A program made the position numbers and the translations under genes. The notes beneath the pieces are model-generated. The model was not told the DNA's origin. It did not search any database and saw only the letters and a list, made by a program, of their open reading frames with translations. Below are positions 1-5,949 of a stretch of 6,963 nucleotides of DNA, one piece after another (the stretch's first letter is position 1; each line of letters starts with the position of its first letter). Location: NCBI GenBank assembly GCA_017455785.1, contig JAFSYZ010000205.1:1-6963 (forward strand). The letters run 5' to 3'. This DNA comes from Candidatus Methanomethylophilaceae archaeon. Its GTDB lineage: Archaea; Thermoplasmatota; Thermoplasmata; Methanomassiliicoccales; Methanomethylophilaceae.

Positions 1-699
1 ACATACGGATGCGGGATCAGCGACCTCATAGAGACCAGTCAATGGAAGACAGTGGATGATCTGGGCGAATCGTACGTAAAGCATGGATGTTATGTGTACG
101 GGAATGGTCTGAAAGGCGAAGCGCAGCCTGACATGTTCCGTAAGAGACTGAAGGTAATGGATGTCACCGTGAAGAACCACAACACCCGTGCAGTCGACAT
201 GCTCGATATGGACGATGATATGGACAACCTCGGAGGATTCAACGCTGCCGTCACATCCATCAGGGGGCAGAAACCAACATCCTTCATGGGCGATTCCTCG
301 GACACCCAATTCTTGAAATTAAGGACGACCGAGGAGGAGTGTCGTTTCATATTCCGCAGCAAGGTGGACAACCCGAAATGGTTGGAAGGTCTGAAGAAAC
401 ACGGGTTCGCAGGTGCCAAGGAACTCTCCAAGCTGTTCGACTATACCGTGGGATGGTCAGGTACCTCGGACATCGTCGAGAAATGGATGTACGATGACCT
501 TGCGGAAAGATTCGTACTTGATGAGGAGACCAGGGAATGGATCAAGGATGAGAACCCATATGCCATGATATCCATGCTCAACCGTCTGACGGAGGCCATC
601 CAGAGAGGACTATGGGAACCAGATGACGACATGATGGACAGATTGAAGGAAGTGTACCTCGAGTTCGAAGAGAGGATCGAGGAGATCACCGACAGATGA
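1..699 (+). CDS. cobN: CobN/BchH-family metal chelatase large subunit, C-terminal part (5' end outside window)
   Basis: This is the C-terminal 232 residues of a large chelatase subunit. In this family the large subunit binds the tetrapyrrole (hydrogenobyrinate a,c-diamide for CobN, protoporphyrin IX for BchH/ChlH) and inserts Co or Mg using ATP hydrolysed by partner AAA+/VWA subunits. The frame is open from the first base and starts inside the conserved core. Visible family blocks are YGCGISDLIETSQW near the edge, then YVYGNG, a D-rich stretch LDMDDDMDNLGGFNAAV (about residues 64-80), GWSGTSDIVEKWMYDDL (about 151-167), and an acidic helical tail LTEAIQRGLWEPDD ending in ITDR. The GTG at 52 is an internal codon, because the homology runs through it to the edge. 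Family members are usually about 1,200 residues or more, so most of the gene lies upstream. The gene converges on the 768-1355 gene. CobN is preferred over BchH because the host appears non-photosynthetic; the true tetrapyrrole is not shown. Confidence 0.88.
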   Translation, partial: TYGCGISDLIETSQWKTVDDLGESYVKHGCYVYGNGLKGEAQPDMFRKRLKVMDVTVKNHNTRAVDMLDMDDDMDNLGGFNAAVTSIRGQKPTSFMGDSSDTQFLKLRTTEEECRFIFRSKVDNPKWLEGLKKHGFAGAKELSKLFDYTVGWSGTSDIVEKWMYDDLAERFVLDEETREWIKDENPYAMISMLNRLTEAIQRGLWEPDDDMMDRLKEVYLEFEERIEEITDR

Positions 700-748
700 C
701 CAGATAGTCCACAAAATTTGAAAAAGTCAGAATTCTAGAAAAGGTGTT

Positions 749-770
749 TGAAGGGGGATGGCCCCCTTCA
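749..770 (-). terminator. Hairpin overlapping the stop codon of the secreted-protein gene; candidate terminator
   Basis: A perfect 9-bp inverted repeat, TGAAGGGGG / CCCCCTTCA, encloses a 4-nt loop. Read on the minus strand, its first three bases are the TGA stop codon of the 768-1355 gene. On that strand it is followed by short T-runs (TTTT at 742-739 and TTTTT at 725-721), which fits the T-rich signals used by archaeal RNA polymerase. On the plus strand no T-run follows, so it is a poor terminator for cobN. It could instead be a 3'-end stabilising structure shared by the two convergent transcripts. Confidence 0.55.
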
Positions 771-1355
771 TGCGAATGCCATTTCCCTGTCCGTAGATAC
801 GATCGGAGGGAAGCTCACCATAGCGTTCGAGAGGAAGACAGGACTTACAGCAGGGACCTTCATGTAGGCCCAGTCGCCGCCCAATCCACTCTCCTGCCAG
901 TTGGCCTGCTCGGATGCGGGGAGTGCATTGTAGACCTCCTCGTTGATGTATCCGGTTCCAACCGCCAGAGCGATGTGTGTGTTCTCGATGTACTGGTAGC
1001 TTGTATCGCTGATCGCGACCCACTGTGTTCCGTCAGAGTAGTAGCATGCTGCGTTCATGCTGCCGTCGTAGACGACAGTGATTCCGTAGTAGCTCTCCTC
1101 CATGACGAGAGGCAGGCCAACGGCCTCGAATGCCTCAGTGGATGCTCTTGCGAAGTCTTCGTTCGTCGGGTCGCAAATGAATGTGACTGTGACGACGTTG
1201 CTGACAGTTCCGTTCATCTCTACAACCTCAACGTATATCTGATACTGGGTTCCAGAGTGAGCGTTGGAAGAATCATCCGACAGGATGAGTGCGGAAGCCC
1301 CTATCGTTACGAGGGTAAGGGCCGCAACCAATGTGAAGATTGTCTTGACGTTCAT
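768..1355 (-). CDS. Small secreted or membrane-anchored protein of unknown function
   Basis: This 195-residue protein belongs to no family I recognise with certainty. The N-terminus is MNVK followed by an uncharged hydrophobic helix (about residues 5-25) and a polar SDDSSNAHSG linker. That is typical of a signal peptide or N-terminal anchor, with possible cleavage after ASA (about 22) or SNA (about 32). The exported part is acidic, rich in Tyr, Trp and Gly, has two cysteines (Cys61 and Cys104) that could form a disulfide, and has the small motifs YYSDGTQWV (105-113) and GGDWAYMKVP (159-168). The composition suggests a beta-rich ectodomain, with some resemblance to small DUF4430-like ligand-binding domains; this is a guess. 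ATG 1355 was chosen over the in-frame GTG at 1376 because GAGGT lies 4 nt before it and the signal peptide then starts cleanly. The gene is divergent from the ABC exporter operon. A surface binding or adhesion role is inference. Confidence 0.75.
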   Translation of the reverse strand: MNVKTIFTLVAALTLVTIGASALILSDDSSNAHSGTQYQIYVEVVEMNGTVSNVVTVTFICDPTNEDFARASTEAFEAVGLPLVMEESYYGITVVYDGSMNAACYYSDGTQWVAISDTSYQYIENTHIALAVGTGYINEEVYNALPASEQANWQESGLGGDWAYMKVPAVSPVFLSNAMVSFPPIVSTDREMAFA

Positions 1356-1359
1356 CTTA

Positions 1360-1364
1360 ACCTC
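1360..1364 (-). promoter_or_regulatory. Ribosome binding site GAGGT for the secreted-protein gene
   Basis: On the minus strand GAGGT is followed by TAAG and then ATG at 1355. It lies between the upstream in-frame GTG (1376) and this ATG, so it supports the ATG as the true start and removes seven residues (VLDFEVK) that would otherwise precede the signal peptide. Confidence 0.7.
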
Positions 1365-1385
1365 AAAATCGAGCACATTTAACGG

Positions 1386-1394
1386 TTATTTATT
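1386..1394 (-). promoter_or_regulatory. Candidate TATA box for the secreted-protein gene
   Basis: On the minus strand the sequence AATAAATAA lies about 35 nt before the ATG at 1355, resembling the A/T-rich archaeal TATA element. Transcription starting about 25 nt downstream would give a very short leader that still just includes the GAGGT site. The box overlaps the palindrome ATTCGAAT (1392-1399), a possible regulator contact. Assignment is by position and composition only. Confidence 0.4.
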
Positions 1395-1400
1395 CGAATC

Positions 1401-1428
1401 CGTAAGAAAAAAATCGGTTTTCTTTACG
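1401..1428. repeat. Imperfect inverted repeat in the divergent intergenic region
   Basis: CGTAAGAAAA on the left arm pairs with TTTTCTTTACG on the right arm, with one extra base on the right and a short A-rich/TCGG spacer. It lies immediately upstream of the candidate TATA box of the 768-1355 gene, where an archaeal activator or repressor would bind. It could also form an RNA hairpin if transcribed from the exporter side. A/T-rich sequence makes such arms easier to find by chance. Confidence 0.35.
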
Positions 1429-1461
1429 TTTTCGTATGGCCAGAATCCCGATTTTGAGTGA

Positions 1462-1487
1462 TTTCGAATTATTCGGAAATATCGAAA
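1462..1487. repeat. Inverted repeat TTTCGA-N14-TCGAAA, possible operator
   Basis: Two 6-bp arms, TTTCGA and TCGAAA, are separated by 14 nt, giving a centre-to-centre distance of 20 nt, close to two DNA turns. This spacing is common for dimeric winged-helix repressors. It lies between the two divergent genes. Drug-exporter genes are often controlled by such regulators, but no regulator gene is in the window and the arms are short. Confidence 0.3.
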
Positions 1488-1602
1488 CAAATCCCATCAT
1501 ATCGGCAAAAAGACCTTTCTTTTCGAGGATGATCGGTGAATCACTCATCATCGGATACAAAGAAATGGTTCCGTTCGTCTTTTTCTATCTATTATTCGAC
1601 AG

Positions 1603-1610
1603 TAATAAAA
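1603..1610 (+). promoter_or_regulatory. Weak candidate TATA box for the ABC exporter operon
   Basis: TAATAAAA lies about 57 nt before the TTG start at 1664. Initiation about 25 nt downstream would leave a leader of roughly 30 nt containing the GGGGAG site. No better TATA-like element stands out close to the gene, but the match is poor. Confidence 0.25.
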
Positions 1611-1652
1611 GAAACCAACTGTATGTCCAATCGCTGCGAAAGCGGCGGATAT

Positions 1653-1658
1653 GGGGAG
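1653..1658 (+). promoter_or_regulatory. Ribosome binding site GGGGAG that fixes the TTG start of the first exporter half
   Basis: GGGGAG followed by ATCGA and TTG (1664) resembles the consensus GGAGGTGATC, with five bases between GGGGAG and the start codon. No comparable site precedes the ATG at 1436. This site, together with the family's usual N-terminus, is the main argument for starting the protein at the TTG. Confidence 0.65.
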
Positions 1659-1663
1659 ATCGA

Positions 1664-3406
1664 TTGATATTTAGGTATCTGAACCCGAAGCAGTGGGTTC
1701 TGGTAGCTCTATGCGGAGCATTCATTGTAGCTCAGCTCTATTTCGACCTCCGCATCCCGGAATACATGAACGCCATGACGGATGCCATCCTGAACGGCAA
1801 CGTCGACAATCTGATGCTCGATTACGGCACAGGGATGCTTACATGCGCCATACTGAGCCTTTTCGCATCTATGGTGGCAGGATACATCGCAGCGTACGTC
1901 ACCGCGGGATTATGCAGGGAACTGAGAAGAAGACAGTTCGAAAAGGTTCAATCGTTCTCATCGGAGGACATCGGTGACATCACCATCGCGAGTCTGATAA
2001 CACGTTCGACCAGCGATGTATATCAGATACAGGTGTACATGTCACGTGGCCTGCAGATAATCATCAAAGCACCGATACTTGCGGTGTGGGCGATGCTGAA
2101 GATCTCGGGACAGTATTGGCAATGGACTGCCGCCACCGCTGTTGCCGTGGTGGTGATAATGATCGTCGTCATATTCATCATCGAACGCAGCAAGGTCTAC
2201 TTCAAGAAGATCCAATGGCTGACGGACAGCATCAACCGTGTGACCGGCGAATCCATAGAGGGCGTACGCATGGTCCGTGCGTACAACGCCGAGGATTATC
2301 AGTTCGAGAAACTAGAGAAGGCCAATGAGGACCTCATCAAGAACAATCTTACCACTATGAAGTACACCTCGGTCATGTTCCCGTTCACCAGTGCTATGCA
2401 GAACTTCCTTACGCTATCCATCTACTGGATAGGTGCTATACTTATCTCGGGGACACCGGACTACGAACAGCAGCTCGTGCTGTTCTCGGATATGATCGTC
2501 TTCACATCCTATGCATTGATGGTCGTTTCAGCTTTCCTGATGTTCTCGGGACTCATCAGGATGCTCCCGAGGGCCACCGTCGCATCTCAGAGGATACAAG
2601 AGGTCATCGAGAAGAGTCCATCGATCGTCGATGGTACCGATACGGAAGGCGAACCCGGACACATGGGCGATATAAGATTGGATCATGTGACGTTCACCTA
2701 TCCAGGTGCCAAAAGACCCGCTATCAAAGATGTTTCATTGGATATCGAGAAAGGACAGACCCTGGCCATCATAGGGCCGACAGGTTCTGGAAAATCCACA
2801 TTGGTAAGACTCCTGTGCCGCCTGTACGATCCGGAGGAAGGAACGGTCAGCATATCAGGAAAGGATGTTAAAAGATATCAACAGAAGGATCTTCACAACC
2901 AGTTCGGATACGTCCCGCAGACATCCGTCATATTCTCCGGTACTGTAAGATACAATGTCAACTACGGCAGACATTCGGCGGAACGTACCGATGAAGAGAT
3001 ATGGGATGCCCTGAGGGTTGCACAATCCGATGATTTCGTCTCATCAATGGAGGGAGGATTGGATGCCAACATCTCACAGCACGGGAGGAACATATCCGGA
3101 GGGCAGAAACAGCGCATCTGCATAGCGCGTGCTGTATGCAAGGACCCGGACATCTACATCTTCGATGATTCCTTCTCAGCATTGGATTTCAGAACTGACA
3201 GGAGACTCCGTTCAGCATTGAGGGAAAGGACCAAGGATTCCACCGTGGTCATAATAGCACAGAGGGTCGGCACCATAATGGATGCCGATAAGATAGTCGT
3301 GATGGATAACGGCCGGATCGTAGGTACGGGAACTCATGACGAACTAATGCAGTCCTGTCCATTGTACAACAGTATAGCAACAACACAGTTCTCGGAGGTG
3401 GACTGA
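1664..3406 (+). CDS. ABCB-type exporter half-transporter, degenerate-site subunit
   Basis: This is one half of a heterodimeric ABC exporter in the cytoplasmic membrane (TM287/288, BmrCD and LmrCD type), likely moving a hydrophobic or amphipathic compound out of the cell. With the TTG start it has 580 residues, normal for the family, and begins FRYLNPKQW just before TM1, as homologues do. Six membrane helices lie near 12-28, 56-80, 131-147, 154-173, 240-262 and 272-297. The nucleotide-binding domain has Tyr346 (A-loop), Walker A GPTGSGKS (371-378), Gln419 (Q-loop), signature ISGGQ (477-481), and Walker B ending IFDD (Asp501-Asp502). Asp502 replaces the catalytic Glu, and Gln533 in AQRVGTI replaces the switch His. 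Both changes mark the ATP-binding but weakly hydrolysing site of heterodimeric exporters. Its signature completes the active site of its partner. It is translationally coupled to the next gene. Substrate is unknown. Confidence 0.93.
   Translation: MIFRYLNPKQWVLVALCGAFIVAQLYFDLRIPEYMNAMTDAILNGNVDNLMLDYGTGMLTCAILSLFASMVAGYIAAYVTAGLCRELRRRQFEKVQSFSSEDIGDITIASLITRSTSDVYQIQVYMSRGLQIIIKAPILAVWAMLKISGQYWQWTAATAVAVVVIMIVVIFIIERSKVYFKKIQWLTDSINRVTGESIEGVRMVRAYNAEDYQFEKLEKANEDLIKNNLTTMKYTSVMFPFTSAMQNFLTLSIYWIGAILISGTPDYEQQLVLFSDMIVFTSYALMVVSAFLMFSGLIRMLPRATVASQRIQEVIEKSPSIVDGTDTEGEPGHMGDIRLDHVTFTYPGAKRPAIKDVSLDIEKGQTLAIIGPTGSGKSTLVRLLCRLYDPEEGTVSISGKDVKRYQQKDLHNQFGYVPQTSVIFSGTVRYNVNYGRHSAERTDEEIWDALRVAQSDDFVSSMEGGLDANISQHGRNISGGQKQRICIARAVCKDPDIYIFDDSFSALDFRTDRRLRSALRERTKDSTVVIIAQRVGTIMDADKIVVMDNGRIVGTGTHDELMQSCPLYNSIATTQFSEVD
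3394..3400 (+). promoter_or_regulatory. Ribosome binding site GGAGGTG for the second exporter half
   Basis: GGAGGTG, a near-full match to the anti-Shine-Dalgarno partner, lies inside the last codons of the first exporter gene and 5 nt before the ATG at 3406. That ATG shares its A with the upstream TGA stop (TGATG). This supports re-initiation and roughly equal production of the two subunits. Confidence 0.85.
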
Positions 3407-5202
3407 TGGGATTGGAGGAAGGCCCCCTTTGGGCACGTTCCAAGAAGATACAGAACTTCTGGGGCACCCTGTGGCATCTCATAAGGTACATGGGAACGTA
3501 CAGGATGATGCTGTACGCCGGTCTTATCATGACCGCCGCGGCCACTGTTATGGCGCTGATAGGCCCGCAGTTCCTCAGTCAGATCACTGATTCCATTCAG
3601 AATTCTGTACAATCCGGTTCACCCATAGATATCGAGGGCATCGCCACACTGTGTGTGATAACTGCGTCACTCTACCTATTATCAATGATACTGTCCACAC
3701 TGGAGCATTACATCATAGGTGCATCTTCAGAATACATCGCCAGGAAGATGCGTGGGGATCTATCAGATAAACTGAATTCCATCCATATATCGTACTTCGA
3801 CAACAGCACCAGTGGCGACATCATGAGCCGTGTATCCAACGATGCGGACACCGTCGGCAGAAGCTGCAGCGAGAGCATGACCCGTATGATCACAGCGATC
3901 ATATCGATCGTAGGTGCGTTCTTCATGATGCTCTACACAAACATCGAGTTGGCGATGGTGTCTGCGGTGCCTGCACTGATCGGGTTCGTGGTCATCTACA
4001 TGTTGATCAAGGTCAGTCAGAAGTATTTCCGCATACAGCAAGAGAAACTCGGCAGTATGAACTCCATCGTAGATGAGAACTACCGCGGACACGAGATCGT
4101 AAGGCTCTACGGCGGGGAGACCGGTGCCTGGGAGAGGTTCAACAAAGTGAACGATAACCTCTATGTCTCATCCCTGAGATCCCGTTTCATCGCAGGACTG
4201 ATGATGCAGTTCATGAACCTCATCAGCAACATCGGTTACCTCACGGTCTGTATCTTCGGTTCGATCATGGTCCTTGACGGGAAGATCGGATACGGTACAA
4301 TCGTCGCTTTCATCGTATATGTGAAACTGTTCACCCAACCTCTGATCCAACTGTCGGAATCTTTGGGTTCCGTACAGATGGTCGTAGCGGCCAGCGAGAG
4401 GGTGTTCGAATTCCTTGCCCTTCCGGAGATGGAGGACGACAGCGGGAAGACGGTCACTTTGGATAAAGTTGAAGGGAAGGTGGAGTTCAGGGATGTGCAC
4501 TTCTCGTATGTCAAAGGAAAGGAGATTATCCACGGCCTCAGTATGGAGATACCGGCGGGTTCACGTATCGCTATAGTCGGACCTACAGGTTCTGGTAAGA
4601 CCACTATCGCCAATTTACTGATGAAGTTCTACGAACCGGATTCGGGTACCATCCTGATAGATGGCAAGGAGACATCCTCAATGCGCAGGAACTATGTCCA
4701 CTCGCTGTTCGATGTGGTACTGCAGGACAGCTGGCTCTTCAACGGTACCGTGAGGGAGAACATAGTCTTCAACCGTGTTGGTGTGGATGACGAGAAGGTA
4801 ATGTGGGCCTGCGATTCCGTCGGCCTCAGACAGTTCGTGGAATCCCTCCCTGAGGGGTTGGATACCATTATAACAGATAAGCTGGCACTGTCAGGCGGAC
4901 AGAAGCAGCAGATGATGATCGCACGTATGCTGATAAGGGATGCCCCCATGGTGATACTGGATGAGGCCACCGCCACTATCGATACCCTAACGGAAAGGAA
5001 CATACAGCATGCGATGGAGATCCTGACCGAAGGGAAGACGAGTTTCGTCATTGCGCATCGTCTTTCGACGATCATGGATTCCGACCTGATCATCGTCATC
5101 AAGGACGGTACCATCATCGAACAGGGAACGCACGATCAACTCCTCGGTAACAGAGGATTCTACCATTCACTGTACAACAGTCAATTCGAGAATTGCGCAT
5201 GA
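3406..5202 (+). CDS. ABCB-type exporter half-transporter, catalytic-site subunit
   Basis: This 598-residue protein is the second half of the exporter encoded by the gene that ends at its first base. Six membrane helices lie near 34-53, 78-100, 160-178, 182-202, 262-290 and 298-318, followed by a complete nucleotide-binding domain: Tyr368 (A-loop), Walker A GPTGSGKT (392-399, Lys398), Gln440 in LQDSWLF (Q-loop), signature LSGGQ (495-499), Walker B VILDE (Asp519, catalytic Glu520) and switch His551 in IAHRLSTI. All catalytic residues are present, so the hydrolysing site is built from this subunit's Walker motifs and the ISGGQ of its partner. A short polar cytoplasmic segment (about 1-20) precedes the elbow helix. 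The stop codon directly abuts the stop of the convergent permease gene with no base between. Assignment to the multidrug/lipid exporter class is firm; the cargo is not known. Confidence 0.95.
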   Translation: MGLEEGPLWARSKKIQNFWGTLWHLIRYMGTYRMMLYAGLIMTAAATVMALIGPQFLSQITDSIQNSVQSGSPIDIEGIATLCVITASLYLLSMILSTLEHYIIGASSEYIARKMRGDLSDKLNSIHISYFDNSTSGDIMSRVSNDADTVGRSCSESMTRMITAIISIVGAFFMMLYTNIELAMVSAVPALIGFVVIYMLIKVSQKYFRIQQEKLGSMNSIVDENYRGHEIVRLYGGETGAWERFNKVNDNLYVSSLRSRFIAGLMMQFMNLISNIGYLTVCIFGSIMVLDGKIGYGTIVAFIVYVKLFTQPLIQLSESLGSVQMVVAASERVFEFLALPEMEDDSGKTVTLDKVEGKVEFRDVHFSYVKGKEIIHGLSMEIPAGSRIAIVGPTGSGKTTIANLLMKFYEPDSGTILIDGKETSSMRRNYVHSLFDVVLQDSWLFNGTVRENIVFNRVGVDDEKVMWACDSVGLRQFVESLPEGLDTIITDKLALSGGQKQQMMIARMLIRDAPMVILDEATATIDTLTERNIQHAMEILTEGKTSFVIAHRLSTIMDSDLIIVIKDGTIIEQGTHDQLLGNRGFYHSLYNSQFENCA

Positions 5203-5949
5203 TTACTTGTTACGGTTAAGGGCCAACCAGGACAGGATGAAGAAGAACGTCCCGTATATCATCAGTACGACAAAGGAAATCCACGGGAAGTCCCTTCCCA
5301 GGGCTATCGCGCGGATACAGGCCGATGTATGTGTCAGAGGCAATACCCAGATTATGTCCGCCACTATTTGGGGGACCGAGGAGAGGGAGAACATCGTCCC
5401 GCAGAGGAAAGTCATCGGAAGGATCACGAAACTGTTGAACAGATCCGTCCATGCAAGGTCCGGGAGTACAACACCTGCAGCAACTCCCAATAACGAGAAT
5501 ATGAGGCAGGAGAGGATCATCATACCGAACAGTTGCGGGGATATGATCAGATCCGAGGTCATCAGATAACCCAACGCCAACAGGATCACACCGCAGATGG
5601 AACCCTTCAGGACCCCCAATATGCATTTACCGAGTATGAGCGCGCTCTTGGATACAGGGCAGAGAAGCATCTCGTCGAAACTCTCGTAGAATCTTTTCTG
5701 AACCATGAGTTTGTGGGAGATCGTAGAGAAAGAGGAGGTCATGGTATTAATGGCCACCACTCCCGGGATTATGAAAGCGATGTAAGAGACACCGTCCATC
5801 TCCTCGACACTGCTTCCAACACCGAACCCAAACGCCAACATGTACAGCAAAGGCGTCACCAGGGATGTCAGGGTCAGGATGATGATGTTCCTTTTGAAAT
5901 AGTACAGATCCGAAAGGGCCACCCTGAAGGTCTCATCAATCAGTCCCAT
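5203..5949 (-). CDS. ABC-2 type transporter permease (DrrB-like)
   Basis: This 248-residue integral membrane protein is the membrane half of an ABC-2 transporter, usually an exporter of drugs, lipids or polysaccharides, working as a dimer with the ATPase encoded just upstream. About six helices are visible near 21-45, 55-77, 105-130, 139-163, 171-190 and 222-244. The amphipathic N-terminal stretch MGLIDETFRVALSDLYYFKR precedes TM1. The segment ILPMTFLCGTMFSL followed by VLPLTHTSACIRAIALG (about 177-218) is the typical ABC-2 end, comparable to the PLTH...R motif of DrrB and NodJ. The ATG at 5949 lies inside the end of the ATPase gene (14-nt overlap) behind GGAGG at 5963-5959, 9 nt before the ATG, indicating translational coupling. 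Length is normal for the family. Substrate is not predictable. Confidence 0.9.
   Translation of the reverse strand: MGLIDETFRVALSDLYYFKRNIIILTLTSLVTPLLYMLAFGFGVGSSVEEMDGVSYIAFIIPGVVAINTMTSSFSTISHKLMVQKRFYESFDEMLLCPVSKSALILGKCILGVLKGSICGVILLALGYLMTSDLIISPQLFGMMILSCLIFSLLGVAAGVVLPDLAWTDLFNSFVILPMTFLCGTMFSLSSVPQIVADIIWVLPLTHTSACIRAIALGRDFPWISFVVLMIYGTFFFILSWLALNRNK

Larger units (their letters stand above)
1356..1663. other. Divergent intergenic region, 308 bp
   Basis: This lies between the starts of the secreted-protein gene and the ABC exporter operon and should hold both promoters. It is visibly richer in A/T than the flanking genes. Contents: an A/T-rich TATA-like element (1386-1394), an imperfect inverted repeat (1401-1428), a TTTCGA/TCGAAA inverted repeat (1462-1487), a weak TATA-like TAATAAAA (1603-1610) and a GGGGAG ribosome binding site (1653-1658). 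An ATG at 1436 opens a frame that runs without stops into the exporter gene, but no ribosome binding site precedes it. Its 76 extra codons resemble no part of ABC exporters, so I treat this stretch as non-coding. I see no RNA gene here. Confidence 0.6.

Noticed and set aside
52..699. GTG at 52 as the start of a complete 215-residue gene
   Set aside because: The frame is open to the window edge and the upstream codons carry CobN-family similarity (YGCGISDLIE), so 52 is internal to a longer gene.
744..1382. Open frame on the plus strand, 212 codons, opposite the secreted-protein gene
   Set aside because: It is rich in Cys, Val and Asp with no recognisable domain and is the mirror of a gene with a signal peptide and ribosome binding site.
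1623..1667. Short open frame of 14 codons ending in TGA overlapping the TTG start, as a possible leader peptide
   Set aside because: It has no ribosome binding site and no regulatory peptide features; the overlap arises from the sequence ATTGAT and is likely chance.
4692..5117. Minus-strand open frames inside the exporter genes, the longest 141 codons
   Set aside because: They run antisense to well-conserved ABC motifs and give Ser/Arg/Cys-rich products without domains.
5182..5195. Inverted repeat CAATTC-GA-GAATTG as a terminator
   Set aside because: The stem is only 6 bp of mostly A/T with a 2-nt loop, it is inside coding sequence, and no T-run follows.
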